Shown here piece after piece: positions 16,702 to 26,135 of a stretch of 64,000 nt of DNA. This DNA comes from Bifidobacterium biavatii DSM 23969. GTDB taxonomy: Bacteria; Actinomycetota; Actinomycetes; Actinomycetales; Bifidobacteriaceae. The DNA lies in contig NZ_JGYN01000006.1 in assembly GCF_000741165.1 (NCBI RefSeq), forward strand, positions 1-64,000, read 5' to 3'. Positions within the stretch are counted from its first letter, which is position 1, and each line of letters starts with the position of its first letter. The position numbers and the translations under genes are program-made. The notes under the pieces are model-generated. The model made no database searches and was not told the origin of the DNA. It saw only the letters and a list, made by a program, of their open reading frames with translations.

Positions 16702-16905
16702 TATCTGCAATCTGTGAGGCAGTTTTGGCAGGTTGCATGTCTCTATCTGCGATCTGTGAGGCATCCACCGCTGCAACAGGCATGGCAAAACCACAATTCC
16801 TACCCTCAATTTCAACGTTTTATCCGTTTGATCTGGGAATCACTGCCTCACAGATCGCAAGTAGAGGCGTGCAGAATCGAAAAACTGCCTCACAGATCGC
16901 AGATA
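16702..16905. repeat. Four-unit nested inverted repeat element, copy 2
   Basis: There are four 20-bp units of consensus TATCTGCGATCTGTGAGGCA. Two are direct, at 16702-16721 (one mismatch) and 16744-16763. Two are inverted, at 16844-16863 (two mismatches) and 16886-16905. The offsets 0, 42, 142 and 184 are identical to those of the element at 4694-4895, although the unit sequence is different; both contain CGATC near the middle and GAGGC near one end. It sits just downstream of the trpS terminator, about 360 bases before putP. Confidence 0.87.
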
Positions 16906-17263
16906 GTGGATGCTTGGAATGCGTTTGGCGTTCATCACCATCCATGCATGCGCATCAAACGCATCGATTATGTAGATTGTCGATACATGACAATTTGAAC
17001 GCATCGCAGCTGCCGCCTCGATCGAACCGCCCCATCGCTCTGGCCTTATACATGGTCCTCCAACCCGCTTTAGGCCGCAGAGGGCGGAACCCGAACATTA
17101 CGGCCCACAGTGCGAGACACAACGGTCCGCTTCGTGATTTTGTCGGTACATTGGCGACAACCACTGGTTCGTCGCCTTTGCTCATCCGAATCCCTCACCT
17201 TTTAATACCGAACAGGGGAATCGTCCAATACGCCGACGAACACCAAGAAGAGACAGGAAGAAC
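16906..17263. other. putP upstream spacer
   Basis: About 360 bases without a supported gene. It includes an imperfect palindrome (ATTGTCGATACATGACAAT, 16976-16994) that could be an operator, and the GACAGGAAG ribosome binding site before putP. Confidence 0.45.
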
Positions 17264-18874
17264 ATGGGCCTTAACGATTTTTGGATTCTCTTGGCGATGG
17301 GCATCTACTTCGCCGCGATGCTCTCGGTCGGATTCGTGTTTTCGAAGCGTTCCAACTCCTCGTCCCAAGAGTATTTCGCCGGCGGCCGCGGCGTGGGCCC
17401 GTGGCTCACCGCCCTGTCCGCCGAGGCCTCCGACATGTCCGGCTGGCTGCTCATGGGCCTGCCCGGTCTTGCGTATTTTACCGGCGCGGCCGACCCGATG
17501 TGGACCGCGATCGGCCTAGCCGTCGGCACGTACCTCAACTGGAAACTCGTCGCGCGGCGTCTGCGCCGCTACTCGGTGGTGGCCGGCGACGCGATCACCA
17601 TCCCCGACTTCTTCTCCAAGCGCTTCCATGACCGCGAAAACATCCTCTCCACCATTGCCGCATTCATCATTCTCGTGTTCTTCTGCGTGTATGTCGGCAG
17701 CTGCTTCGTGACGGTCGGCAAGCTGTTCGCCACCCTGTTCGGGTTCGACTACCACCTCATGATGATCCTCGGCGCGATGGTCGTGTTCGTGTACACCATC
17801 GTCGGCGGATACCTGTCGGTAGTGGTGACCGATTTCATCCAGGGCATGCTCATGTTCTTCGCGCTGGCCGTAGTGTTCGTCGGTTCGGTCGCCTCGGCGG
17901 GCGGCATCGGCAACACGGTCGCGTTCCTGCGCGCCATTCCGGGCTTCCTGTCGGGCACCGAGGTCGCGGTGCCGACGCTCAACGACCTCGGCGAGCAGAT
18001 CATCCGCGACGGTCAGGCCGTGTTCTCCTCGCCGCGCGACTACGGCATCATCACCATCGTGTCGATGATGGCGTGGGGACTTGGCTATTTCGGCATGCCG
18101 CAGGTGCTCGTACGATTCCTGTCGATCCGCAGCGTGGAGGAGATCCGCAAGTCGCGCATCATTGCGACCTCGTGGTGTGTGCTCTCGCTGGCGTGCGGCG
18201 TGTGCATCGGCTTGGTGGGCCGCGCGATGCTGCCGACTGAATTCCTCACGCAGGCCAGTGCGGAGAACGTGTTCATCGTGATCGCGCAGACGCTGCTGCC
18301 GAGCTTCATATGCGGCGTGGTGGTGTCGGGCATTTTCGCCGCGTCGATGAGCTCGTCGTCGTCCTACATGATCATCGGCGCGTCCGCGATGGCGGAGAAC
18401 CTGTTCCGCGGCGTGGTGCACCGCCGCGCGACCGACCGGCAGGTGATGATGGTGGCTCGCGCCACGCTCGTACTCATGTTTGTGTTCGGCGTGATCGTGG
18501 CCTACGACCAGAACTCCTCGATTTTCCAGGTTGTTTCGTACGCGTGGGCCGGTCTCGGCGCCTCGTTCGGCCCGCTTATTCTGTGCTCGTTGTATTGGCG
18601 CCGTACGAACCGTCCGGGCGCGATCGCAGGCATGCTGGTGGGGACGGCGACTGTGCTGATCTGGCATGAGTTCGTCAAGCCGCTCGGCGGCGTGTTCGCG
18701 ATCTACGAGCTGCTGCCTGCGTTCGTGCTGTCGTTGGCAGCGATCGTGGTGGTGTCGCTGGCCACCGCCGCGCCGAGCGACGAGGTGCTCTACGAGTTCG
18801 ACCACTATCTCGATCCGATCGGCACGATGGACGAGGATGGTCTCATCACCGCCGAGGTGGTGGACGAGCGGTAG
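17264..18874 (+). CDS. putP: Sodium/proline symporter
   Basis: A 536-residue sodium:solute symporter of the PutP type, importing proline with Na+ across the cytoplasmic membrane. The N-terminal helices contain the family signature SSSQEYFAGGRGVGPWLTAL and the sodium-site segment SAEASDMSGWLLMGLPGLAY. The GLGYFGMPQVLVRFLSI segment and SGIFAASMSSSSSYMIIGAS match helices around the substrate site. About thirteen membrane segments are present. It ends with a short acidic cytoplasmic tail. The length is slightly above the E. coli protein. It is transcribed alone. Confidence 0.95.
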   Translation: MGLNDFWILLAMGIYFAAMLSVGFVFSKRSNSSSQEYFAGGRGVGPWLTALSAEASDMSGWLLMGLPGLAYFTGAADPMWTAIGLAVGTYLNWKLVARRLRRYSVVAGDAITIPDFFSKRFHDRENILSTIAAFIILVFFCVYVGSCFVTVGKLFATLFGFDYHLMMILGAMVVFVYTIVGGYLSVVVTDFIQGMLMFFALAVVFVGSVASAGGIGNTVAFLRAIPGFLSGTEVAVPTLNDLGEQIIRDGQAVFSSPRDYGIITIVSMMAWGLGYFGMPQVLVRFLSIRSVEEIRKSRIIATSWCVLSLACGVCIGLVGRAMLPTEFLTQASAENVFIVIAQTLLPSFICGVVVSGIFAASMSSSSSYMIIGASAMAENLFRGVVHRRATDRQVMMVARATLVLMFVFGVIVAYDQNSSIFQVVSYAWAGLGASFGPLILCSLYWRRTNRPGAIAGMLVGTATVLIWHEFVKPLGGVFAIYELLPAFVLSLAAIVVVSLATAAPSDEVLYEFDHYLDPIGTMDEDGLITAEVVDER

Positions 18875-18911
18875 TCGGGTTCGTGGCGGCTGGTACTTTG
18901 CCGGACCTAAT

Positions 18912-19113
18912 GGGCTCTTCCGATTTTGGTGTGTAAGGGCCGTGCGGTTTCGTTCGGTGTGTGATTGAAAAAGTGAAGGAAACCGCGCGGTTTGGTAACG
19001 GGTCTAGCGCGTTTGATGGCCGGGTCTTGCTTGGTTTGGACAGGCTGCGTTTGAATCCCGTCTCGCAAAGGCATGTGGTGTCGGGCTCACGAGTGGGAGT
19101 GTGGCTGATCGGC
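18912..19113 (+). pseudogene. Truncated end of an ISL3-type element (transposase remnant)
   Basis: These 202 bases match the transposase-start end of the complete element at 19308-20743 in inverted orientation. The terminal sequence GGGCTCTTCcgATTTTGGTG and the following frame (SAFDGRVLLGLDRL, then LNPVSQRHVVSGSR and GVWLIG) are recognisable. Similarity stops at about 19113, so only about 50 codons of the transposase survive, without the catalytic domain. It is a decayed second copy, not functional. Confidence 0.8.
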
Positions 19114-19124
19114 GATGGGTTATG

Positions 19125-19175
19125 ACTACCCTTCAGTCACTTCGTGACAGCTCCCCCGACAAGGGGAGCTAAGAA
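19125..19175. repeat. Dispersed repeat family II-like copy
   Basis: CCCTTCAGTCACTTCGTGAC followed by AGCTCCCCCGACAAGGGGAGC resembles the reverse complement of the element at 63582-63627 (CCCCCTCGGCTGAGGGGGCT then GTCAGCaaaaCTGACTGAGG). It lies between the transposase remnant and the intact insertion sequence. Confidence 0.6.
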
Positions 19176-19307
19176 AAAGGAATACAGCAAGCAGCAATGT
19201 AAGCCCGACAGAGTGCTAGCAGGTCGATAGCCGGTCATGCGCGCATCGACTTGCGAATGCGACCGGTGGCCCAATGGAGATCCGGCGGATGGGCGGGGGG
19301 ACTGAAG

Positions 19308-20743
19308 GGGCTCTTCGCATTTTGGTGTGTAGGGGTGGTGGTTAGAGGTGGGTTTGGATGGCGTGTTTGAATCCGCCGGTGTGGAGTAGGCTTCTGGTGA
19401 TGTAGTTGTCGAGGTTGCGGAAGCCGAGGGCGATGCCTCTGAGGGTTTCGAGTCGGCCGTTGATGGCCTCGGTGGGCCCGTTCGCCCCGTGGGGGTGGTC
19501 GAAGAACGCGAGGATGTCGCTCATGCGTCGTTTGAGGGTGCGGCCGAGCGTGGCGAGTTCGGGGCATCCTGGTGTCGCGCCTTTGACGGCGAGGGATTCG
19601 ATGAGTTCGGCCATCATGCCCCGGCCTTTCCCGCGGTCTTCCCGCGCGTAGCAGTCGATGATCTTCTGGTAGGCGCCGTGCGCGAGGGCGAGCGGCTTGT
19701 TCGCGGGGTCGGCGAGCAACAGGTCGACCCGGGCTTGTTGCCTGTCGGTTCTCAGGCTGGCGGTTTTCAATAGGATTCGTCTGCCCTTGTAGAGCGGGTC
19801 CGTTCTGGTGCCGCGTCGTCCCGTGGCCTCGTGTTGGAGCCGGCAGCGCACGGCGGTGAGCTTGTCACCAGCGAGTTTGACGATGTGGAACGGGTCGAGG
19901 ATCTCCACGGCGTGGGGCACCTGGCGCGCGGCGGCTTTCTTGTATCCGGCGAACGCGTCCATCGCGATTTCCTTGACTTGGTCACGGAATGATTGCGGGC
20001 GTTCCTCCAACCATCGGGCGAACGCCTTCTCGCTTCTGCCTTCGACCATGTCGAGCAGGCGGGCCGGCCGGCCCGTCCTCCTGGGAGTGAGGTCCACGAT
20101 AACGGTCACGTACCGGCTGCCCGTGCGGGTGTGCCGCCATACGTGCTCGTCCACGCCGATCGATTCCACGCCGTCCAACCGGCGTGGATCGGCGACCAGC
20201 ACGTCCATGCCTTTCTCCAATACGGCCCGGTTCAACGCACCCCACGAGCAGTGCAGGTCACGGGCGCATGCGAGCACGCTCTTCGATTTGAGCACGACCT
20301 CGGCAGCGGCCCACCACACCGCCGCGTCCGTCAAACGTCTGCCCTCGTCGGCTATGCGAGTCAGGTCGTCCGTCCACGAGCACGCGCACGCCACGCACTC
20401 ATAGCGTCTGACCCGCACCATCAAATGCACGGCGTGCTGGCCGACGGGCGTGTGCGCGAACCGGCGCCGCCACGAGGAACGCACGCGGCCCATAGCACCG
20501 CAATCACGGCAGTATCGCACGGTCTCGTCCGCCGGCTCGCAGCCGATCAGCCACACTCCCGCCCGCGAACCTGACACCACGTGCCTCTGCGAGACGGGAT
20601 TCAACCCCAACCTGTCCAAGCCAAGCAAGACCCGACCATCGAACGCGCTAGACTCAATACCAAGCCGCGCGGTTTCATTCACTTTTTCAATCACACACCG
20701 AATCAAACCGCACGGCCCTTACACGCCAAAATGCGAAGAGCCC
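19308..20743 (-). mobile_element. ISL3-family insertion sequence
   Basis: A complete element of about 1436 bp with inverted terminal repeats: GGGCTCTTCGCATTTTGGTG at the left and the complement of GGGCTCTTCGCATTTTGGCG at the right, extending through GTGTA-GGG. One transposase gene fills it. The flanks (GACTGAAG on the left, AATATCGT on the right) show no 8-bp target duplication, so the element has probably taken part in a rearrangement. It sits 15 bases past the sbcC stop. Confidence 0.88.
19342..20706 (-). CDS. ISL3 family transposase
   Basis: About 454 residues. An N-terminal zinc-finger region has the cysteine pairs CRDCGAMGRVR and YECVACACSW. An HTH-like stretch and the DDE domain follow, with catalytic candidates D in IGVDEHVW, D in IAMDAFAGYKKA and E in GPTEAINGRLE. 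The C-terminal GFRNLDNYITRSLLHTGGF is typical of ISL3 transposases. The frame looks intact. The first codon is unclear: the open frame begins at a TTG at 20706, and a GTG four codons later is equally possible. The nearby fragment at 18912-19113 derives from the same gene. Confidence 0.93.
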   Translation of the reverse strand: MIRCVIEKVNETARLGIESSAFDGRVLLGLDRLGLNPVSQRHVVSGSRAGVWLIGCEPADETVRYCRDCGAMGRVRSSWRRRFAHTPVGQHAVHLMVRVRRYECVACACSWTDDLTRIADEGRRLTDAAVWWAAAEVVLKSKSVLACARDLHCSWGALNRAVLEKGMDVLVADPRRLDGVESIGVDEHVWRHTRTGSRYVTVIVDLTPRRTGRPARLLDMVEGRSEKAFARWLEERPQSFRDQVKEIAMDAFAGYKKAAARQVPHAVEILDPFHIVKLAGDKLTAVRCRLQHEATGRRGTRTDPLYKGRRILLKTASLRTDRQQARVDLLLADPANKPLALAHGAYQKIIDCYAREDRGKGRGMMAELIESLAVKGATPGCPELATLGRTLKRRMSDILAFFDHPHGANGPTEAINGRLETLRGIALGFRNLDNYITRSLLHTGGFKHAIQTHL

Positions 20744-20758
20744 AATATCGTACGTGTG

Positions 20759-23700
20759 TCAGGCGATGACGTCGAGGCGGCTTGCGCCGTCGGGCGTGAC
20801 GCGGCTGACGGCGATGCGCTCGGCGATCTGGTCTTTGAGCCAGTCGACGTGCGAAATGATGCCGATGTCCCTGTTGCGGGAGATGCGGTGCAGCATGTCC
20901 ACCACATCATTCAGGTATTCGCTGGACAGCGAGCCGAAGCCTTCGTCCACGAACAGCGTGTCCATAGCCACGCCGCCGTTTTCCGCTTGGATGATGTCGG
21001 CGAGTGCCAGGGCGAGCGCCAGTGAGACGAAGAACGTTTCTCCGCCGGACAGGGTGACGGGGTTGCGCTCCTGTTCGGTGCGCCGGTCGAACACGGTGAT
21101 GGCCAGTCCGAGTTTTTTGTTGCGGCCGGCGGATGCGTCCGCATGGTCGTCGAGTCGCAGCTCGTAGATGCCGCCTTGGATGTCGGCCAGCAGTTCGTTC
21201 GCCCGGTCGAGCACGTCGCGGAACCGCGCGGTGACGGCGTAGGTGATCAGGGACATTTTTCGCTTGGCCATTGATACGGAGTTCGTTTCGGCGTTCGACA
21301 GTGCGGACATGGATTGCAGCGGCTCGAACCGCTCCCTGAGCTTTTGCCACGAGTCGGCATGATTATCAAGGTCGTGCAGCGCGCGCTCCCAGCTGTCGCC
21401 GAGCGTGCGGATGCTTCCGTATTCGGTGTTGGCCATGTTCAGCCGGTCGCCGGCCTGTTGCTGTGCGATGCGGAACGTCTCGACGTCGAGCGCGGCGATG
21501 GCGTTGCCCAGCGCGGTGAACGTACCGTCGTCGCGGACGGATACCGGTCCGACGGCAGGCGCATCGAGGTCGGAATCGTTTGCATCATGCTCCGCAACGT
21601 TTGCATCATGCGTGCGCGTGGTCCGCGTGGCTTGGCTGGTTTCGTCGATTGTGGACGACGGATCGGGCAGCTGCAATGCCGAACGCATGTCGCCGCCCAA
21701 TCCGGAAACAAGGACGTGCAGCGTGGCGCGGGAACGGTTGAGATTGGCCCGTGCCGTCGTCATCCGATCCTGATACCGGTCGACCCGTTCGCGCAGTTCG
21801 GCTGCGACCTCGTCCGTCAAACAGGCCTGCCACGCATCCTCCACGGAGTCGAATCGACTGTCGCGCACCAAATCGGCCAGGATGCGCTCCGTCTCGCTAA
21901 GAGCGTGCGTCAGGGCGTCCACTTGGGTCTGTTGCTCGATGCGACGCTTGTCCAGCGCGTCGTATTCGTTGATGCGACGCTGCAGTTGTTCGGCATGTTT
22001 GCCCTGTGCTTCGGCTTCGGCAAGCCTGTGCCGCGCCAGTTCGCGATCCTGCTGCACCGAAGCCGTCGTATAGCCTTCGGCACGCCGGCGATCGGCTTCC
22101 ATGCGCTCGCGGGTGGCGCGCTCGTCCGTTTCGGCGCCAGTCTGCTGTTTTTCCGCGGCCGCCACGGCTTCGATGGCTGCGCTGACCGCTTTTTTGATGC
22201 GAGTCAGTTCTTCTCGCTTTTTGCGCACTTCGTCCAGTTCGGCGATTCTCTGTTGCAGTTCGTCGATGCGTTGTTGGGCTTCCTCGGTGGAAAGCGATTC
22301 GGCCTGCTGCCGTTCGGATTCTAACGTGCCGTTCGACTGCTGCAGTTGGAGGTACGCGTCTTGGGTGTGCTTGCGGGCGTGCTCGAGCCGTTCCTTGAGC
22401 GATTCCAGTTCGCGGCTGCTGTGTTCACCGTCCGGTCTGACGGCGAGTTTCGGATGATGCTCGCTGCCGCACACCGGGCATGCTTCGCCCTCGACCAGAC
22501 CTTCGGCATACTGCGCCGCACCGGAGTCTCTGATCGACTGTTCCACCAGGTGCACGGTGCGCTCGGCGTCATGTTCTGCTTGCTGGGCTTCGTCGAGCTG
22601 CCGCTGTTGCGCGGGGATCAGAACCGTCAGCTGTTCGGCGCGTCGAGCGTGCTGCAGCAGTTCCTCGCCGTGCGCGAGCTGGTCTCGAAGTCCCTGTGCT
22701 CCGCCAAGACGCTGATCCGTGTTCTGGATTTCTTCGTCCAGCGATTCTGGCGACGGCATGTGCTCCAGCGCGGTTTGCTGATCCTGTACCTCGGCCTGCG
22801 CCTTGGCCAGCATGTTGAGAGCCTGAGCATGACGTTGCCGCGACTGTTCGGCCTCGGCGATGAGACGTTCATGCGCGTCGGCCTGTTCCAGATCCTTGCG
22901 CGCGGCTTCCGCGCCGGCAGCGGCTTTGACCGCCTGCTCACGTTCGTCCGCCATCGACTGGCGGGCGGGATAGACGTGAAGCTCGTCCGTCGTGACGCTG
23001 AGTTGTCGCTTGTGCTGTTCGAGTTCGTCGAGCTGCTTGGTCCGCTCACGTTGCTGCGCGACGATGGGTTTGGCCTCGTCGCTGCGATCAAGTGATCGCC
23101 GGTCGGCTTCGACGCCGTCATGCTGGCTGTTGAGATTCAGCAGCGCATGAAGATCAGACGCTTCCTGATCCGCACGTTCGCGCAGACTCTCGGCGGTTTG
23201 GCTGAGCAGCCGCGCATGTTCGGCGGCATGTTCGGCTTCTTCCACCGCGCGTTTGCCGTCCGTTATGCGTTGGGTGAGCATGGTGCTCACCATGCCGGTC
23301 GTTCTGCTGATAATGGCGCGAATCTGCTCCGGCGAACGCAGCGGAATGCTGATCGTTCCGGTATCGGTCAGGCCCCACGGCGCATTATCTGAGATCAGGG
23401 GAACCGTTTTGTTCGTATCGTGCGTGCCGTCTGCATGGTCGGACGCACCGGCATTATCGGTTGCGTCGATGCTGTCGTTCGTGTCGTTGATGCCATTATT
23501 GTCAGAAGATTCGTCGGATGATGTGTTCCCGGCCGGTTGATTGATACTGCCGATCTGACGGGCGACGCTGCGGGCGTGCGTAATACTGGAAACCAGTGCC
23601 GTGTCACTGTTCGCGACATCCTTGCGCATGGCATTGCACCGGTCCTTAAGCTCGTCCTGAATCTGCTGGTAGACCTCGGCGCCAAGCAGGTCCTTGACGA

Positions 23701-24301
23701 GATTGGTGCGATCTTCGGGGTTCATGCGCAGGAAGGCGGAGAACTGGCCCTGCGCCAGCATGATGGTTCTGCCGAACTGCCTGCGATCAAGACCGATGAT
23801 GCGCGTGATTTCCTCACCCGCCTCCTTTTCCCGGGTGGTGATCTCCGTGCGGTGGTTCGCCTCTTCGACATAGTCGAAATACCGTTGCGGATCGTTGACG
23901 GCGGTCTTAGCCAGATCGGCAATACCCGGATCAATGCGCATCAGACTGACCTTGGAGGCATGGTTCGTGAATCCTGTGCCATTGGCCTTTGGCTGTTCGT
24001 ATGCCGGATAGCGGCGGACCTCATAGTATTCATCGCCGGATTTGAACATCAGATCGACATAGGTTTCCGTACGGTCGTTCATCAGGAACCGGGAGCGGAA
24101 GCGCTGCTTGGATTCGCCGTCCTCGCCGTTCGACGTCGCGCCGTACAAGGCAAAGGTGAGACAGTCGAGAATCGTGGTTTTTCCGGCACCGGTCTCACCA
24201 TCGATCAGAAACATGTGCGAACTGGTCAACGCGGCGAAATCAATCGCAAATTCCCCCTTGTACGGGCCCACTCCCTGAAACTTCATGGCGATCAGCTTCA
24301 T
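20759..24301 (-). CDS. sbcC: Nuclease SbcCD, subunit C (SMC-like ATPase)
   Basis: A 1180-residue SbcC/Rad50-type ATPase that works with SbcD to open hairpins and protein-blocked DNA ends. Walker A is GETGAGKTT (residues 35-43). Long coiled coils follow on both sides of the zinc hook CPVCGSEHHP (Cys608, Cys611). The ABC signature LSGGETFFVSLALALALAD is near residue 1083, Walker B is DTLFVDEGFGSLS, and the H-loop is IISHVDW. Two low-complexity Asp/Asn/Thr-rich inserts (about residues 250-300 and 890-915) interrupt the coils and look disordered. The ATG at 24301 lies one base after the sbcD stop, so the pair is translationally coupled. The insertion sequence begins just downstream. Confidence 0.95.
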   Translation of the reverse strand: MKLIAMKFQGVGPYKGEFAIDFAALTSSHMFLIDGETGAGKTTILDCLTFALYGATSNGEDGESKQRFRSRFLMNDRTETYVDLMFKSGDEYYEVRRYPAYEQPKANGTGFTNHASKVSLMRIDPGIADLAKTAVNDPQRYFDYVEEANHRTEITTREKEAGEEITRIIGLDRRQFGRTIMLAQGQFSAFLRMNPEDRTNLVKDLLGAEVYQQIQDELKDRCNAMRKDVANSDTALVSSITHARSVARQIGSINQPAGNTSSDESSDNNGINDTNDSIDATDNAGASDHADGTHDTNKTVPLISDNAPWGLTDTGTISIPLRSPEQIRAIISRTTGMVSTMLTQRITDGKRAVEEAEHAAEHARLLSQTAESLRERADQEASDLHALLNLNSQHDGVEADRRSLDRSDEAKPIVAQQRERTKQLDELEQHKRQLSVTTDELHVYPARQSMADEREQAVKAAAGAEAARKDLEQADAHERLIAEAEQSRQRHAQALNMLAKAQAEVQDQQTALEHMPSPESLDEEIQNTDQRLGGAQGLRDQLAHGEELLQHARRAEQLTVLIPAQQRQLDEAQQAEHDAERTVHLVEQSIRDSGAAQYAEGLVEGEACPVCGSEHHPKLAVRPDGEHSSRELESLKERLEHARKHTQDAYLQLQQSNGTLESERQQAESLSTEEAQQRIDELQQRIAELDEVRKKREELTRIKKAVSAAIEAVAAAEKQQTGAETDERATRERMEADRRRAEGYTTASVQQDRELARHRLAEAEAQGKHAEQLQRRINEYDALDKRRIEQQTQVDALTHALSETERILADLVRDSRFDSVEDAWQACLTDEVAAELRERVDRYQDRMTTARANLNRSRATLHVLVSGLGGDMRSALQLPDPSSTIDETSQATRTTRTHDANVAEHDANDSDLDAPAVGPVSVRDDGTFTALGNAIAALDVETFRIAQQQAGDRLNMANTEYGSIRTLGDSWERALHDLDNHADSWQKLRERFEPLQSMSALSNAETNSVSMAKRKMSLITYAVTARFRDVLDRANELLADIQGGIYELRLDDHADASAGRNKKLGLAITVFDRRTEQERNPVTLSGGETFFVSLALALALADIIQAENGGVAMDTLFVDEGFGSLSSEYLNDVVDMLHRISRNRDIGIISHVDWLKDQIAERIAVSRVTPDGASRLDVIA

Positions 24302-24302
24302 G

Positions 24303-25640
24303 TCAACGCTCCTTTGCCGTCGTATCGTCGTTCTTCGCCGTATCGTCGGCGTTTCCGTCTCCCGCATACTCGGCGCGGCTGTTGCGCACGCTTTCCACCG
24401 CATGCTCCAGCACGGCACGCTCCTCGTCATTCGGAGTGCGATCAAGCTGGTCGTAGACGAACCGATCAAGTACTTCCATCTCGGAAGTGACCTTACGCAG
24501 ATCAACGGTTTTCCTTCGACTGCTATCGGCCCGCCGATCGTACACCAGGTTCTTCTCCAGCGCGTGCGGGTACCAATCGTCGATCTTCTGGTATATTCCC
24601 TGCGGGAACTCGCTGACATGCACGGTGACGGACACCCAGTCATCACGATGGCGTTGGCGGGTTTTCTCGTCTTGGATTTCCTCAACGCTGCCTTCGACCT
24701 GCGCAAACGCCGGCTCATCGGACTCAACGGGCAGCGTATACAGATTCTCAATGCCGCGACTGCTGGCGTCGAACACGACGACGCTTTTTCCATTGCCGGC
24801 AACAGGCGGGTTATGGCCCTCGGAGAACGAATAGGCGAGCAACGAACCACTGTACCGGGCTTGAGGCGTCCGATCATATGCAAACACGGAATCCGCCGCG
24901 TCCAATACTGGAATCCGCACCTGCTGCGGGCGATGCAAGTGACCGAGCGCCAGATAATCAAGCCCGGAATTGGAGAACAGACCGGCCGGCACGCTGTCCA
25001 CGCCGCCCACCGTGATCGCGCGCTCCGAATCACTGGACTGCGCGCCGCCGACGAACGCATGCGCCATCAATATGGCGGGCATGTCCGGGCGCGAAACGCG
25101 GCGTTCGGCAAGATCGCGAGTGACCAGTTGCAATGCGGCGCGCATCATGCCCTCATGCGAGCGGGGGATGGTCCAGTCGACGCCGCGGGATTCCAATATG
25201 CCCTGCAGCTGCGAACGCGCCGCATCGGGATCCAGATACGGCAGCGCATAGACGGCCATCGATTCGTTGCCTCGGTCAATGATTACCGGCTCGGCAATGT
25301 CGTCGATGCGACAGCGCATGTGGATGTTCGGTTGCATGAGCGCGGATCCTGCATCGAGACGAACGGCGGAATCGTGATTGCCGGGCGTGATGACGATTTC
25401 CAGCGACTCGCCGTCGACCACCGTTCTGCCGAGCCGGACGAACATCTCATTGAACAGCTGCACCGCATCGCCTGACGGCATGGACTGGTCGTACACGTCG
25501 CCGGACACGCACAACACCTGCACATGCTCGCGTTCGATCACGCCGATCAGCCATTCCAACGCGTTGCGCTGATACTCGAGCAGGCTCAATCCCTTGAACC
25601 TGCGACCGATATGCCAGTCGGATGTGTGCAATACCCGCAT
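24303..25640 (-). CDS. sbcD: Nuclease SbcCD, subunit D
   Basis: A 445-residue Mre11-type metallophosphoesterase, the nuclease partner of SbcC. Metal-binding motifs run in order: SDWHIG (residues 7-12), SGDVYDQ, ITPGNHDS, MAHAFVGG and LALGHLHRPQ. The C-terminal capping region is Asp/Glu-rich and ends in a disordered Ala/Asp/Lys tail longer than in the E. coli protein. AGGAGA precedes the ATG at 25640. It is the first gene of the sbcDC pair. Confidence 0.96.
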   Translation of the reverse strand: MRVLHTSDWHIGRRFKGLSLLEYQRNALEWLIGVIEREHVQVLCVSGDVYDQSMPSGDAVQLFNEMFVRLGRTVVDGESLEIVITPGNHDSAVRLDAGSALMQPNIHMRCRIDDIAEPVIIDRGNESMAVYALPYLDPDAARSQLQGILESRGVDWTIPRSHEGMMRAALQLVTRDLAERRVSRPDMPAILMAHAFVGGAQSSDSERAITVGGVDSVPAGLFSNSGLDYLALGHLHRPQQVRIPVLDAADSVFAYDRTPQARYSGSLLAYSFSEGHNPPVAGNGKSVVVFDASSRGIENLYTLPVESDEPAFAQVEGSVEEIQDEKTRQRHRDDWVSVTVHVSEFPQGIYQKIDDWYPHALEKNLVYDRRADSSRRKTVDLRKVTSEMEVLDRFVYDQLDRTPNDEERAVLEHAVESVRNSRAEYAGDGNADDTAKNDDTTAKER

Positions 25641-26003
25641 GTCCGTCTCCTTGCATGTCTCGTGTGTTCCGCTTCGCGGCGTGCGCTCCGGCCCATTCTA
25701 GAATGCGGAAACGGCTTGCGCTCGCTGTACGCGGTTACCGTATATAACCGGACAATCCGCTGGACCTCGCATTACGGCGTGTCGCCGTGCGACGCGGATG
25801 ACGACGCGCGCCGGTCGATGATTGTCGGCGTGAACGATACGGCGGTGATCCATCACTTGCGCGAGCGCAAAACCGCCACATGATTTTCAGCGTTCTCAAC
25901 CGCAATTGCAGGTTCCTCCGATGATTCACCTGCCAGAATCCGTAGGCAACGGTAGCCGACCGGCAACCGCATCGGAACACGAAACCATAGCAAGGAGCGC
26001 ATC
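25641..26003. other. Spacer at the left edge of the accessory island
   Basis: About 360 bases with no convincing gene. It contains the 12-bp palindrome CATTCTAGAATG and the sequence TAACCGGACAATCCG (25745-25759), which recurs at 50091-50105 and, as 13-14 bases in reverse, at 58623-58636. A long minus-strand open frame over 25853-26788 is judged antisense to the genes that follow. Confidence 0.5.
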
Positions 26004-26135
26004 ATGAGCATCATGCACCACGACACCATGCGTTTGGACTTCGCCGAACCGTGGCTGCTGTCATCCCAACCCTCGTCCAACAGCGCATACGAGCCGCAGT
26101 ACGACACGCCGGCCGTCCGGGGGAGACGCGCATGA
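26004..26135 (+). CDS. Small hypothetical protein (43 aa)
   Basis: A 43-residue frame with a strong AAGGAG site 6 bases before the ATG. It starts MSIMHHDTMRLDFAEPWLL, is polar and rich in Ser/Pro/Tyr toward the end, and has no membrane segment. Its TGA overlaps the ATG of the next gene (ATGA), which suggests translational coupling. No family is recognised. Confidence 0.6.
   Translation: MSIMHHDTMRLDFAEPWLLSSQPSSNSAYEPQYDTPAVRGRRA

Noticed and set aside
16702..16905. CRISPR array
   Set aside because: Only two direct and two inverted 20-bp units; CRISPR repeats are all in one direction with 30-40 bp spacers, and no cas genes are present.
17516..18805. Minus-strand open frame of 429 codons opposite putP
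   Set aside because: Antisense of a membrane transporter, giving a His/Arg/Asp-rich non-protein-like sequence.
24301..25060. Extended SbcC starting at 25060
   Set aside because: The upstream open frame is antisense-phase sequence across sbcD. SbcC homologues start MKLIxMxFQGxGPY, which is at 24301, one base after the sbcD stop.
24285..25475. Plus-strand open frame of 396 codons opposite sbcD
   Set aside because: Antisense of SbcD, whose motifs are all present on the minus strand.
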